Positions 31,915 through 41,305 of a DNA stretch of 64,000 nt are shown in pieces. This stretch comes from Bacteroidales bacterium (GTDB lineage: Bacteria; Bacteroidota; Bacteroidia; Bacteroidales; VadinHA17), in the NCBI GenBank assembly GCA_016709865.1, contig JADJLX010000002.1:558001-622000 (forward strand). The letters are read 5' to 3'. Every line of letters begins with the position of its first letter. The stretch's first letter is position 1. The notes below the pieces were generated by a model. That model saw nothing but the letters and a program-made list of their open reading frames with translations. It made no database searches and was not told where the DNA came from. The translations under genes were made by a program, and so were the position numbers.

Positions 31915-34413
31915 TTAAAATTGCTGACCTATAACAAAATGGAACTGTGATTTATTAGCATTTGTAAACCTTACCGGATCGGGAACAGGATCAAACCCAT
32001 ATCCCCAGTCGATACCAAGTAATCCGAACATTGGAAGATTAGCTCTTAAGCCGATACCTGCCGAACGGTTCATTTTGAAAGGGTTATATTCTTTAAGCTG
32101 ATACCATGCTCTTCCTGATTCAAGAAATGTCAGACCATAAATTGTAGCCTGGGGATTAAGGGAAATAGGATATCTGAGCTCGAATGTGATCTTTGAGTAT
32201 ACGTTTCCAGACTGCGCTGTCATACTTGGATTATAAGGAGTAAGAGAGCCATTGGTATAGCCCCTCAGGGATATAACCTCACGACCATAAAAACTATAGC
32301 CTGTCATGCCATCGCCACCGACATAAAAATTCTCAAACGGAGATGGACCTATATCATTATTATAATGCCCCAGGTATCCGAATGCATAACGGGCATTCAG
32401 CACCAGTTTATCATTGGCATCAAGCGGGAAGAAATAATCCGCTTTGAAAGTCCATTTGTGGAATTCAATATAATTGTATTTAACCTGATCAGATGCAATC
32501 GACATATCCTTTCCGCTGATCGAAGAATATGGCGGAGTGGCCTGGACTGAAAGAGTAAATGAAGAACCTCTTCTCGGGTAAATAAGGTTAGGGCTTGTAG
32601 AGAACCTTGTCAGTTTTGCACTGAGACTAATAAGATTTGATACACCATCATCGAACAGGAAGCTGTATTGAGTAAAATTATCAAGGTTATACCGCTGATA
32701 ACTTAACTCCCCATAGAGTGAAAAGAAATCGTCGGGCCATTCGAGTCGTTTACCAAGACCCACCGAAGCACCGTCAATTATCATTGAATGACCGCCCTCC
32801 TGTCTCATTATTGACCTGTACATAGAAACCGAGAATGTATTGGGATTTTTGCCTCCGAGCCATGGTTCAACAAAAGAGACATTAAATGATGAATAGATCT
32901 TTCCGTTCGACTGTGCCCTGATGCTGAGCGACTGTCCATCTCCTGAAGGATAAGGTTTCCATTGTTTAAGGTCGAAGAAATTGCGCATTGCAAAGTTGTT
33001 GAACCTAACGCCAACGGTACCTACAAGCATACCAGCTCCCCAGCCTCCCGATACTTCAAACTGGTCGTTTGCTTTTTCTTCAAGCTTATATAACAGGTCA
33101 ACGGTTCCATTGTTTATATCCTGCAGCGGTACCGGATTAATTTTTTCCGGATCAAAATGTCCAAGTACTCCAAGCTGCCTTATCGACCTAATAATCTTGT
33201 CTTTGCTGAACAAATCGCCCGGTAAAGTGTAAAGTTCCCTTCTGGCAATATGCTCATTTGTTCTTGTATTTCCTGAGATAATAACATTATTAAGGTATGC
33301 CTGATCACCCTCATATATTCTTATTTCCAGATCGACAGAATCCTTGTCTACCTTGGCCTCAACAGGTGTAAGTCTGGAAAACAGGTATCCGTTATTCTGG
33401 TACATACCGCTAACAGCGTCCTGTGCACCGGAATTTCCATTGAGCCTGTCGTTTATCAGCGACTGGTTATAAACGGTTCCTTTCTCTATGTTAAAGACTT
33501 TTTCCAGATCTTCCTTCCTGTATACACTATTTCCGACCCAGTCTACATTCCTGAGAAAGTACTGATTCCCTTCTTCTACCTTAATTACCAGTCCTATCCG
33601 GTCCTCTGAAATCTTATAGATAGAATCAGATAGAATTGCGAAATCCTTGAAACCGTTATCGTTATAGAATGTATATAACTTGTCTTTATCCTCGCTGAAC
33701 TTCTCACCTATATATTTTGAAGCCCTGAAGAAGTTAAGGTTTTTCTTCTTTGTATCCTTCATCTGCCGGCGCAGTTTTTTAGTCTCAAAAAACTCGTTTC
33801 CGACAAATGTTATATCACCGATTTTAACTTTATCCTTTTTATCGACATTAATGTTAAGAATCACGTTGTTAGGCTGATCGGGATCATCTTTCTGAATGAA
33901 TTCCACCTCTGTATTGAGGAATCCTTTTTCAACAAAATGATCTTTAATGATTTTCTTGGCAGTATTCAGAAGAAATGCAGTTACCTGTGAGCCAACCGGA
34001 AGATTGATCTTTTCAGCAAGATCCTGGGTCTCTGACTTTTTCATCCCGTTGTACTTCACTGAAGAGATCCTTGGCCTTTCCTGCAGAGCAATATCAAGAA
34101 AAACCGTATCTGATGAAACCTTTGTTATTGAAATCCTGACATCTGAAAATAGTCCCTGCATCCAAAGTTTCTGAGCAGCAGCAGTAACAGCTTCTCCCGG
34201 AATTGTAACTTCCTGTCCGAGTCTTAGTCCAGATATACCTATAAGTGCATTAGTATCAAGAAATCTTACACCGCTAACTGTTACTCCACCTATAATATAA
34301 TCATCGGAAGACATATAATCATAAATCTCCTGCTCTTCCTGGGCATACAGCGAAAGACCCATCAGAGTCAGGAATATTGCTACAAAAGTCCTTTTAAATC
34401 TCTTAATCACCAT
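31915..34413 (-). CDS. bamA: Outer-membrane protein assembly factor BamA
   Basis: 832 aa from the ATG at 34411-34413, which gives a signal peptide (FVAIFLTLMGLSLYAQ). A frame from 34482 reads through the end of uppS and is rejected. About five POTRA domains occupy residues 30-440 (for example ITFVGNEFFETKKLRRQMK and NVIISGNTRTNEHIARRELYTLPGD). The C-terminal Omp85 barrel carries the SLRGYTNGSLTP substrate-strand region and ends in FHFVIGQQF with the terminal aromatic. It inserts barrel proteins in the outer membrane. The uppS-bamA-ompH-ompH order is conserved in the phylum. Confidence 0.95.
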   Translation of the reverse strand: MVIKRFKRTFVAIFLTLMGLSLYAQEEQEIYDYMSSDDYIIGGVTVSGVRFLDTNALIGISGLRLGQEVTIPGEAVTAAAQKLWMQGLFSDVRISITKVSSDTVFLDIALQERPRISSVKYNGMKKSETQDLAEKINLPVGSQVTAFLLNTAKKIIKDHFVEKGFLNTEVEFIQKDDPDQPNNVILNINVDKKDKVKIGDITFVGNEFFETKKLRRQMKDTKKKNLNFFRASKYIGEKFSEDKDKLYTFYNDNGFKDFAILSDSIYKISEDRIGLVIKVEEGNQYFLRNVDWVGNSVYRKEDLEKVFNIEKGTVYNQSLINDRLNGNSGAQDAVSGMYQNNGYLFSRLTPVEAKVDKDSVDLEIRIYEGDQAYLNNVIISGNTRTNEHIARRELYTLPGDLFSKDKIIRSIRQLGVLGHFDPEKINPVPLQDINNGTVDLLYKLEEKANDQFEVSGGWGAGMLVGTVGVRFNNFAMRNFFDLKQWKPYPSGDGQSLSIRAQSNGKIYSSFNVSFVEPWLGGKNPNTFSVSMYRSIMRQEGGHSMIIDGASVGLGKRLEWPDDFFSLYGELSYQRYNLDNFTQYSFLFDDGVSNLISLSAKLTRFSTSPNLIYPRRGSSFTLSVQATPPYSSISGKDMSIASDQVKYNYIEFHKWTFKADYFFPLDANDKLVLNARYAFGYLGHYNNDIGPSPFENFYVGGDGMTGYSFYGREVISLRGYTNGSLTPYNPSMTAQSGNVYSKITFELRYPISLNPQATIYGLTFLESGRAWYQLKEYNPFKMNRSAGIGLRANLPMFGLLGIDWGYGFDPVPDPVRFTNANKSQFHFVIGQQF

Positions 34414-34420
34414 TATTTCA

Positions 34421-35167
34421 TTATTTTTCCGAAACTTGTTCACTAGTTTTTCCAAATCTTCTTTCTCTTTTCTGGAAGTCAATTATAGCTGTATAGAAAT
34501 CATCTTTACCAAAATCGGGCCAAAGTTTTTCTGTAAAGTATAATTCAGTATATGCAAGCTGCCACAAAAGGAAGTTGCTAATTCTCAGCTCCCCGCTTGT
34601 TCTTATCATTAATTCAGGGTCGGGAATATCATATGTTGTAAGATATTTTTCAAAATCATCTTCGTTGATTTCTTCCGGTAACAGAATTCCTTTTTTAACA
34701 TCTGATGCTATTTTTCTTGCTGCTTCAGTTATCTCCCACCGGGAACTATAACTCAGTGCAACAACAAGATTAAGTCCGGTACTAACCGATGTAAGATTAA
34801 TTGTTTCATTGAGTCTGTTTCTGACATCATCAGCCAGCCTGTCAACATCACCAATTGCAATAAGTCTTATATTATTTTTTGTCAGAGTATCTGTCTCTTT
34901 ACTAAGCGATTGCACCATTATTCCCATAAGAGCCGAAACCTCTTCATCTGGCCGGCCCCAGTTTTCAGTTGAAAATGCATAACAGGTGAGGTATTTGATA
35001 CCAATTTCTGCAGCGGCTTCAATAACATCCCTCAGTGCATTTACTCCCTGCTGGTGTCCGAAAATCCTGTCGAGACCCCGTTGCCTTGCCCAACGGCCAT
35101 TACCATCCATTATGATTGCCACATGGGAAGGTAATTTATTGATATTTATCTCGTTCCGCAATTGCAT
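34421..35167 (-). CDS. uppS: Isoprenyl transferase (undecaprenyl diphosphate synthase)
   Basis: 248 aa cis-prenyltransferase that makes the C55 carrier for cell-wall and surface glycans. Landmarks are VAIIMDGNGRWARQRG with catalytic Asp, the GHQQGVNALR stretch, YLTCYAFSTENWGRP, and the C-terminal DPELMIRTSGELRISNFLLWQ and TELYFTEKLWPDF. Full length. It lies 7 bases before bamA and 3 bases after the upstream barrel gene, tightly linking lipid-carrier synthesis with outer-membrane assembly. Confidence 0.95.
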   Translation of the reverse strand: MQLRNEININKLPSHVAIIMDGNGRWARQRGLDRIFGHQQGVNALRDVIEAAAEIGIKYLTCYAFSTENWGRPDEEVSALMGIMVQSLSKETDTLTKNNIRLIAIGDVDRLADDVRNRLNETINLTSVSTGLNLVVALSYSSRWEITEAARKIASDVKKGILLPEEINEDDFEKYLTTYDIPDPELMIRTSGELRISNFLLWQLAYTELYFTEKLWPDFGKDDFYTAIIDFQKRERRFGKTSEQVSEK

Positions 35168-35170
35168 AAT

Positions 35171-35920
35171 CTACCTTTTTTTTCTGGAATTATCTTCCTC
35201 GTAAGCAGGACATCCCACCAGATTGTTAAATAGCTTCCAGGTAACTGATACTCCTGCAAATGAATACCAGTCGTTATTATGAATCCATCCATAATCGGAA
35301 GGATCTACCGGATCTTTTAAGCCGTCAAAGTTATCATAAAATGTTTTACGAAAACCATATTCAGCTTCCAATCCCATATTTTTATAAATATTGACTTTAA
35401 AACCAACCGATAAAGGTATAACGGGAACATAAGTAAATGTCTCATTGGTCATTAAAGTCCGGCCCCCCGCAGGAGCAGCAGCCGGAAGAACCGGTACATA
35501 TGATGATGTGGATGCATTAATAAAAGCTATTCCAGCACCTGCAGCGAAGTAAGGTGTATAATCCCATAGTTTCCCGGCGGTTGAATACGGGAAAAAATTG
35601 AACTCAAACTGGAGTGCCCACTCGGCAACTGTTCCCTTAAACGAACTCTGTCTCTCTTTTTGAAACTCGTTCTTAAAATCCGTATCGTCAGCCTTCAGCC
35701 CTGCAAAGAAAATACTAGCCCTGATTGCTTGACGGGGATGCAGGTTATAGCGGTAGATGAGGCCACCTGCAAGACCCGGTGCGTACATTAACCGATCAGG
35801 ATTTATGTCTCCCATGTAAGATGAAACACCTGCAAACAGCCCATAATCAGCATTCCGCTGACCTGATAGGGCAAGAGAAAGACTTAAGAATAATAAAAAC
35901 CAATGTAATCTTTTCATCAA
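35171..35920 (-). CDS. Outer-membrane beta-barrel protein, DUF6089 family
   Basis: 249 aa, signal peptide ending SLALSGQRN. The mature start ADYGLFAGVSSYMGDINPDRLMY and GLIYRYNLHPRQAIRAS match the DUF6089 porin-like family found next to uppS-bamA in Bacteroidota. Alternating amphipathic strands end in NDWYSFAGVSVTWKLFNN, followed by a short polar tail with one Cys. Likely an eight-stranded barrel of unknown task in envelope biogenesis. It is 18 bases from the upstream paralogue and 3 from uppS. Confidence 0.85.
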   Translation of the reverse strand: MMKRLHWFLLFLSLSLALSGQRNADYGLFAGVSSYMGDINPDRLMYAPGLAGGLIYRYNLHPRQAIRASIFFAGLKADDTDFKNEFQKERQSSFKGTVAEWALQFEFNFFPYSTAGKLWDYTPYFAAGAGIAFINASTSSYVPVLPAAAPAGGRTLMTNETFTYVPVIPLSVGFKVNIYKNMGLEAEYGFRKTFYDNFDGLKDPVDPSDYGWIHNNDWYSFAGVSVTWKLFNNLVGCPAYEEDNSRKKR

Positions 35921-35938
35921 AACTGATCCAGCTCATTA

Positions 35939-36709
35939 TCATCTGAAGGATGGCAATCCGTTTGCTCCGGTCTTCAGCTTGTACGTAACAGTGAAATTGA
36001 AAAAATAATAAACGTCATTTGAACTGGAATATTGTGAAGTATAGCCATCAAGATTATCAGAAAATGAATACCTGCCTCCTATTTCAACTCCAAAGTTAAA
36101 ATCAGGTGAATATACAAGTGTTGTACCTAGTCCAACAGGAATAACAGCAGTAAAGCCTGACGGTTTAAACCCTTCAAGGGCTTGTTTCGCTTTAAGTTTA
36201 TCATTTGGATTACCTGAATATGCTAATCCACCTATACCTGTAAATACGTAAAAATCAAGTGATCTTATTAAACCACCAATACCAGGCTTTCTTCCTTTCC
36301 CGAAAAGATAACTGTTCTCTGCCTTATTTTTAATAAAATAATACTCACCAATCAGAGCAGGTTCGAATATAGAAATTGAGGTTTCATAATCTCTGGCTTC
36401 ATTTGAACCCCTGGCATCTGAAGCATGCAGGTAACCAAATGTTCCACTGAGCCTTACATTTATATCCTGGGTGATCCTGTATTTAAAATTGACGTTTAAA
36501 TCAAACCTGGTCTGTAGAAAACTCAAATCTCTTATCCCAAGTATATTTTTAGTCTTTGAAAAACCTCCGATATCGCCAAAAAACTGGGTTGGTCCGAATC
36601 CGGCAGATGCTTCATATCGTCTCATTTTCCATAGCTGACCCTGTGACTGACCCTCGTTAATCGCATAAATAAGACAAACCAGAAATATAATCAGAAGGGA
36701 CCGTTTCAT
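35939..36709 (-). CDS. Outer-membrane beta-barrel protein, DUF6089-like
   Basis: 256 aa with an N-terminal signal (SLLIIFLVCLIYAINEGQSQ). The YEASAGFGPTQFFGDIGGFS start, FDLNVNFKYRITQDINVRLS and the end DVYYFFNFTVTYKLK indicate a small barrel related to the next gene. Function unknown. It is the first gene of the barrel-barrel-uppS-bamA-ompH-ompH run, and a good -7 element lies 25 bases upstream at 36734-36741. Confidence 0.8.
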   Translation of the reverse strand: MKRSLLIIFLVCLIYAINEGQSQGQLWKMRRYEASAGFGPTQFFGDIGGFSKTKNILGIRDLSFLQTRFDLNVNFKYRITQDINVRLSGTFGYLHASDARGSNEARDYETSISIFEPALIGEYYFIKNKAENSYLFGKGRKPGIGGLIRSLDFYVFTGIGGLAYSGNPNDKLKAKQALEGFKPSGFTAVIPVGLGTTLVYSPDFNFGVEIGGRYSFSDNLDGYTSQYSSSNDVYYFFNFTVTYKLKTGANGLPSFR

Positions 36710-36733
36710 AATAATTTCCTTTTTATTGCCTTA

Positions 36734-36741
36734 CAAATATA
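36734..36741 (-). promoter_or_regulatory. -7 promoter element of the barrel-uppS-bamA operon
   Basis: Minus strand TATATTTG, a full TAnnTTTG match, about 25 bases before the first barrel gene and just past the nadK stop. Confidence 0.5.
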
Positions 36742-36750
36742 ATAATTTTT

Positions 36751-37629
36751 TCAATTTCTCTTATCTACACCCCACATCAGCTTATTTCTGAGTGTACTAT
36801 AGAAATCTCTTCCCTTGAGCATAACTGTTTTAAGTTTGACAGGAGCCCTGTAAATATGGATCTCTTCAGTGAACGGAACTCTTGCTGATCTGAAGTCGCA
36901 TGTTGTCATATATTCATGACTTCTCCCCTCAATTACCATCCTGAGTCTGCTCTCTCCTGATATAATAATTGGCCTTATGGTAAGGTTATGAGGAGCTATG
37001 GGAGAAATAATAATACTTTCATCCTCAGGTGATAAAATCGGTCCGCCAACACTCAGATTATAAGCAGTTGAGCCGGTTGCCGTGGATATAATCAGTCCGT
37101 CGCACCAGTATGTATTCAGATGAATATCATCAACATAGACATTTATAGTTATCATACTGAGATCAGCTTTCTGAACAGTGATCTCATTGAGTGCGGATGA
37201 AGCATTTCCCTCAAACAAACCATACGGACGTGATAATTCGAGCAGACATCTTTCAACAATTTCATACTCTCCACTGCATAACATATCTATCGAATGTGAT
37301 ATGTCTTCTGCCGGTATATTGGCAAGAAAACCCATTCTCCCTGTATTAACACCGGCAATAGGAATCTCAAGGTCCTTCACCTTCAGAACAGTCTCAAGAA
37401 AAGTACCGTCCCCGCCAACACTTAAGACCATCTCAGGAAGCTCGGTGAGATCTGAAAGTTCAGAAAAATGTTCAATAAGATCACCTCCCTGGCAAATTTT
37501 GTGATCTTCCGATTTCTGATGAATAAGCATCTTTATACCTCTCCTGCAGAATTCAGTTACCAGCCTGCTAACACCTTCTCTGGTTTTCGGATTGCTGTCC
37601 TTACTGTAAATTGCAACTTTATTCAGCAT
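36751..37629 (-). CDS. nadK: NAD kinase
   Basis: 292 aa. It phosphorylates NAD to NADP in the cytoplasm. The diagnostic GGDGTFLE motif is near 74, then NTGRMGFLANIP, the NE-type motif ALNEITVQKADLS, and DGLIISTATGSTAYNLSVGGPIL. Length is normal. It starts 4 bases after the CBS-domain gene, so the two are coupled, and ends 41 bases before the barrel-uppS-bamA unit, which has its own promoter-like element. Confidence 0.95.
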   Translation of the reverse strand: MLNKVAIYSKDSNPKTREGVSRLVTEFCRRGIKMLIHQKSEDHKICQGGDLIEHFSELSDLTELPEMVLSVGGDGTFLETVLKVKDLEIPIAGVNTGRMGFLANIPAEDISHSIDMLCSGEYEIVERCLLELSRPYGLFEGNASSALNEITVQKADLSMITINVYVDDIHLNTYWCDGLIISTATGSTAYNLSVGGPILSPEDESIIISPIAPHNLTIRPIIISGESRLRMVIEGRSHEYMTTCDFRSARVPFTEEIHIYRAPVKLKTVMLKGRDFYSTLRNKLMWGVDKRN

Positions 37630-37633
37630 ATTA

Positions 37634-38299
37634 TCAGATATTAAGATATTTCATGAGAAGATCGAACCTCTCTGAATAAAACCGATCCATCGAATCGTTT
37701 GTTGTAACCCATGTTTTAACTTCATAGTTATATCGTTCAAAAGTCTTTATCACAGAAACCAGATCGCCGGTATTTACTTTAAGTGTCACTTCCAGTTTTG
37801 TTGATTCGGGAGGAGAAGTAATGTACATACTGAGGATCTTGATATTGTTACCTTCAACAATCTGTGCAATCTGCGACAGAGAATAGTCTCTTTCTATCAG
37901 CTCAAGTACAATTATGCCGCCGGGCTGATCCATTGAAGAAATGCCAGCTATATGCCGTATGAGGTCGCTTGTTGTTATTACACCCTTAAAATGGTTTTTG
38001 TTATCAAGAACCGGTACAACTGAAAGTTTCAGCCGCGAGGCAAGTCCTATCACTTCAAATATATGCTGTTCATCACCGACATAAGGTTTAAATAATGTAA
38101 GCTCGTGATTACCAATTGGTTCATCAGGCTTATTCATATCATAAATATCGGCATCAGAGATAAGTCCGAGAAAATCCTGATTATTCACAATCGGCAGATG
38201 CGACACTCTGAATATCTCCATCCAATTCAGCGCGGTCTGACCGAGATCTGATGTCTTAAGTGAAGGAATTACCTCAGATATTAAGTCTTTAGCAACCAT
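37634..38299 (-). CDS. CBS-domain protein with C-terminal ACT-like region
   Basis: 221 aa from the ATG at 38297-38299 (a start six codons earlier is possible). Two CBS repeats span about 1-120: VSHLPIVNNQDFLGLISDADI in the first and LSVVPVLDNKNHFKGVITTSDLIRHI in the second. Residues 130-205 resemble an ACT-type regulatory fold (IIVLELIERDYSLSQIAQIVEGNNIKIL, cut here into parts). CBS pairs bind adenine nucleotides. Its position directly ahead of nadK suggests a link with nucleotide status, but its target is unknown. Confidence 0.82.
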   Translation of the reverse strand: MVAKDLISEVIPSLKTSDLGQTALNWMEIFRVSHLPIVNNQDFLGLISDADIYDMNKPDEPIGNHELTLFKPYVGDEQHIFEVIGLASRLKLSVVPVLDNKNHFKGVITTSDLIRHIAGISSMDQPGGIIVLELIERDYSLSQIAQIVEGNNIKILSMYITSPPESTKLEVTLKVNTGDLVSVIKTFERYNYEVKTWVTTNDSMDRFYSERFDLLMKYLNI

Positions 38300-38347
38300 A
38301 AAGATTTTTATTTTCAACTAAAATAGTAAAAAAAAAGCCAGTTGTTG

Positions 38348-38355
38348 TAATTTTG
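38348..38355 (+). promoter_or_regulatory. -7 promoter element of pdxJ
   Basis: TAATTTTG matches TAnnTTTG 41 bases before the pdxJ ATG, in the divergent gap between the CBS gene and pdxJ. Confidence 0.45.
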
Positions 38356-38396
38356 CCACACAATTACAAATACGGTTAAATCTTACATTTATTATA

Positions 38397-39110
38397 ATGA
38401 CAAAGTTAAGCGTTAATATCAATAAGATAGCAACCCTCCGAAATGCAAGGGGCGGTAACATTCCAAATGTACTGAATGCCGCCATTAATTGCCAGATTTT
38501 CGGAGCCGACGGGATAACCGTCCATCCCAGGCCCGATGAAAGACATATTAGATATAATGATGTACTTGAAATAAAACCTCTTATTACTACCGAATTCAAT
38601 ATTGAAGGATATCCTTCTGTCGGTTTTATAAGTCTTGTACTCGCTGTTAAACCAAATCAGGTTACACTTGTACCTGATGCCCATGATGCAATTACCTCCA
38701 ATGCAGGCTGGGATACATTACGAAACAGGGCTTTCCTCACTGATATTGTATCAACTTTCAGGAAGGCCGGGATCAGAACCTCACTCTTCGTGGACACAAA
38801 TCCTGTTAACATTGAGAATGCTGCATTAACAGGAACCGACAGAGTTGAGCTGTACACCGAACCATACGCAACAGCATTCAGCGTTAATGCTCCGGAAGCA
38901 GTTGAACCATTTGTAAAAGCTGCAGAGATTGCACGCAATGCCGGACTGGGTTTAAACGCAGGTCATGACCTCAACCTCGACAATCTGAGATATTTCCATC
39001 AGAACATCCCATGGCTAGAGGAGGTTTCAATAGGACATGCACTTATCTCAGACGCTCTGTACCTTGGTCTCGAAAATACAATCCAGATGTATAAAAGACA
39101 GCTTGCCTGA
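38397..39110 (+). CDS. pdxJ: Pyridoxine 5'-phosphate synthase
   Basis: 237 aa TIM barrel that condenses 3-amino-2-oxopropyl phosphate with deoxyxylulose phosphate in the DXP-dependent vitamin B6 route. It shows [31 protein letters not shown] with catalytic residues, [10 protein letters not shown](I)[18 protein letters not shown], and the C-terminal [13 protein letters not shown] plus [13 protein letters not shown] phosphate loop. Full length. The DAHDAITS stretch replaces the more common PE-x-x-E-x-TTEGG; this matches a pattern seen in some relatives, but the substitution is noticeable. Confidence 0.93.
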   Translation: MTKLSVNINKIATLRNARGGNIPNVLNAAINCQIFGADGITVHPRPDERHIRYNDVLEIKPLITTEFNIEGYPSVGFISLVLAVKPNQVTLVPDAHDAITSNAGWDTLRNRAFLTDIVSTFRKAGIRTSLFVDTNPVNIENAALTGTDRVELYTEPYATAFSVNAPEAVEPFVKAAEIARNAGLGLNAGHDLNLDNLRYFHQNIPWLEEVSIGHALISDALYLGLENTIQMYKRQLA

Positions 39111-39120
39111 TTAATCTTGT

Positions 39121-39915
39121 ATGAAACTATTCTGCAGGAAATATGGCGAAGGACCGCCGCTTATCATACTTCACGGATTGTACGGATCATCTGATAACTG
39201 GGCGACAATTGCTAAAAATCTTAGTGACATTTTCACTGTGTATCTTCCTGACCAGCGAAATCATGGACAATCACCTCATTCCGACATCCATGATTATGAC
39301 TCAATGCGCGAAGATCTTTTTGAGCTGGCAGCTGATCTGTCACTGAAAAAATTCTTTCTTGCCGGACACAGCATGGGAGGAAAAACAGCAATTTCATTTG
39401 CTTTAAAATATCCGGAAATGCTTAATGGTCTGCTTATTGCAGATATTTCTCCATTCATAAGCGAAGCTCATAATAAAGTTGCTTACAGCCAGCATAAATC
39501 GATTCTGGAAGCTATGTTATCAATTGACCTGACTGGTATCTCCAGGCGGGATGATGCTGAAGAGAACCTCAGGGAGAAGATAAGTGATGAAAAAATCAGG
39601 GGATTTGTATTAAAGAATCTTCAAAGGAGTACCAAAAATAATTTTACCTGGAAGTTAAACGCATCTTCCCTTCTAAAAAATCTTGATAAAATTATGTCTG
39701 GTGTAGACAGAGGTGCTTTATATTCACAATCAATAACCGGATTTCCTGTTATATTCCTTAAAGGAGGTGATTCAGATTATATTCTCCCATCGGATTTTGG
39801 TGATATTTTAAAGATATTTCCCGCTGCAGAGTTTGCTATTGCAGAGAAAGCAGGTCACTGGATCCATGCTGACAGACCTGATGAGGTGATAAAAAATATA
39901 AAGCGATTATTATGA
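39121..39915 (+). CDS. Alpha/beta-fold hydrolase (YbfF-like)
   Basis: 264 aa. The oxyanion turn HGLYGSSDNWATIA, the D-x-R-N-HG-S motif DQRNHGQSPHS, the nucleophile elbow AGHSMGGKTA and the late catalytic His in EKAGHWIHADRP give a complete Ser-Asp-His hydrolase resembling E. coli YbfF, a thioesterase/esterase. Substrate unknown. It starts 10 bases after pdxJ and probably shares its message. Its 3' end overlaps the convergent exonuclease gene by 6 bases. Confidence 0.87.
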   Translation: MKLFCRKYGEGPPLIILHGLYGSSDNWATIAKNLSDIFTVYLPDQRNHGQSPHSDIHDYDSMREDLFELAADLSLKKFFLAGHSMGGKTAISFALKYPEMLNGLLIADISPFISEAHNKVAYSQHKSILEAMLSIDLTGISRRDDAEENLREKISDEKIRGFVLKNLQRSTKNNFTWKLNASSLLKNLDKIMSGVDRGALYSQSITGFPVIFLKGGDSDYILPSDFGDILKIFPAAEFAIAEKAGHWIHADRPDEVIKNIKRLL

Positions 39916-40635
39916 AAATGTTACAGACTCTATCTTATCGTCGCTGATCGCTGGCAGATTCATAAATCTTAAAAGAACCTGTCCTATAGCCAGAACATCC
40001 TTCTCACAATACTGTACTATCCTTTTCAGGTCCTTTTCAACATAATAAATCCCTGCTACCATACTGCCGTCAATATCATCCTTCGGGCTGGGGATACCCA
40101 GAATCGATGTAAGAAGGTCGAGTGATGTATAGTTCTTATAATCACCGAATTTCCAGAGATCCATAGTATCCAGAAGTTTTATTTCCCATGGTTTTTTCCC
40201 GGCATTATCGAGTATCTCAGGAATGATCATACCATTAATAATCATCCGCCGTGCAATATAGGGATAGTCAAATTCCTTACCGTTATGGGCACATAAAAGA
40301 GCCTCTTTATTCGTACGGCAGAACTTATAAAGCATGTCAGAAAATTCTGAAAGAAGCACCTTCTCATCATCACCATAAAATGATTTCAACCTGAAACTGT
40401 AAGGATTTTTTTCTTTTATCAATCCTACTGAAATGCATATTATCTTCCCAAATTCCGAGTAAATACCTGCCCTTTCATAGACATCAGCAGCAACCTGTTC
40501 GGGTGATCTGAACTGTCTTGATTTTTTCTCCCAGAGAGTCTGAAACAAAGGATCAAGTGTTTCATAGGAAGGAGACCCGGGAACAGTTTCTATATCAAGG
40601 AATAAGACATCCTCAACCTTTATATTGTCAAGCAT
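39910..40635 (-). CDS. DEDDy-type 3'-5' exonuclease (PolB-like exonuclease domain)
   Basis: 241 aa. Exonuclease motifs are visible: Exo I FLDIETVPG (12-20), Exo II AHNGKEFDYPYIARR, and Exo III YCEKDVLAIGQ with Tyr three residues before Asp. This stand-alone exonuclease resembles the proofreading domain of family B DNA polymerases and is common in Bacteroidota as a predicted 3'-5' exonuclease. The nucleic-acid substrate is unknown. It lies 4 bases after udk on the minus strand. Confidence 0.85.
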   Translation of the reverse strand: MLDNIKVEDVLFLDIETVPGSPSYETLDPLFQTLWEKKSRQFRSPEQVAADVYERAGIYSEFGKIICISVGLIKEKNPYSFRLKSFYGDDEKVLLSEFSDMLYKFCRTNKEALLCAHNGKEFDYPYIARRMIINGMIIPEILDNAGKKPWEIKLLDTMDLWKFGDYKNYTSLDLLTSILGIPSPKDDIDGSMVAGIYYVEKDLKRIVQYCEKDVLAIGQVLLRFMNLPAISDDKIESVTFS

Positions 40636-40639
40636 GGTT

Positions 40640-41260
40640 TTATGATTTACTTTTTAAAAGATGTTTCTCAATAATTGAGATCAGGACTTCAATGCCCACC
40701 TGATTTTCACCACCGCCGGGAATTATAATATCAGCATATCGTTTTGATGGTTCAATAAACTGAAGGTGAGAAGGTTTTACGGTATCGTGGTATCTCTCAA
40801 GAACCTTAAGAACCGACCGGCCCCTTTCAACAATATCCCTGTTTATTACCCTCCCAAGGCGGTCGTCGGCATCGGCATCGACAAAAACCTTGATATCCAT
40901 CATTTCACGCAGACCCGGATCGGTGAGTATCAGAATTCCTTCAATGATTACGACTCTGGAGGGTTTAACAGGAATTGTCTCTTTAGACCTCAGACATGTA
41001 ATATATGAATAGATTGGCATTTCTACTTCCTCACCCTCTTTAAGCTTTTTGAGATGATCGATCAGTAACTCAAATTCAACAGAATCAGGATGGTCAAAAT
41101 TGATTTTCTGCCTCTCCTCAAGTGAGATTTTTCCATTGTCCTTGTAATAGGAATCCTGAGGAATTACTATAACTTCGTCATTTGGAAATACTTCCACAAC
41201 TTTTCGGACAACGGTCGTTTTTCCGGATCCGGTCCCGCCGGCAATCCCAACAATCAGCAT
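40640..41260 (-). CDS. udk: Uridine kinase
   Basis: 206 aa from the ATG at 41258-41260. It phosphorylates uridine and cytidine with ATP or GTP. The P-loop GIAGGTGSGKTT opens the protein; the rest includes QDSYYKD, NFDHPDSVEF, YSYITCLRSKETIPV, VVIIEGILIL and RDIVERGRS with the LID arginines. The open frame could start at 41305, but the 15 extra codons come from the promoter region of the divergent manA gene. Start chosen by family N-terminus. Confidence 0.94.
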   Translation of the reverse strand: MLIVGIAGGTGSGKTTVVRKVVEVFPNDEVIVIPQDSYYKDNGKISLEERQKINFDHPDSVEFELLIDHLKKLKEGEEVEMPIYSYITCLRSKETIPVKPSRVVIIEGILILTDPGLREMMDIKVFVDADADDRLGRVINRDIVERGRSVLKVLERYHDTVKPSHLQFIEPSKRYADIIIPGGGENQVGIEVLISIIEKHLLKSKS

Positions 41261-41268
41261 AAATTTTA

Positions 41269-41276
41269 TATTTTTG
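41269..41276 (+). promoter_or_regulatory. -7 promoter element of manA
   Basis: TATTTTTG matches TAnnTTTG 30 bases before the manA ATG, in the 45-base divergent gap to udk. No -33 TTTG was seen. Confidence 0.45.
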
Positions 41277-41305
41277 CAGTAATTAAAATTTATCAAAAAT
41301 AGCAA

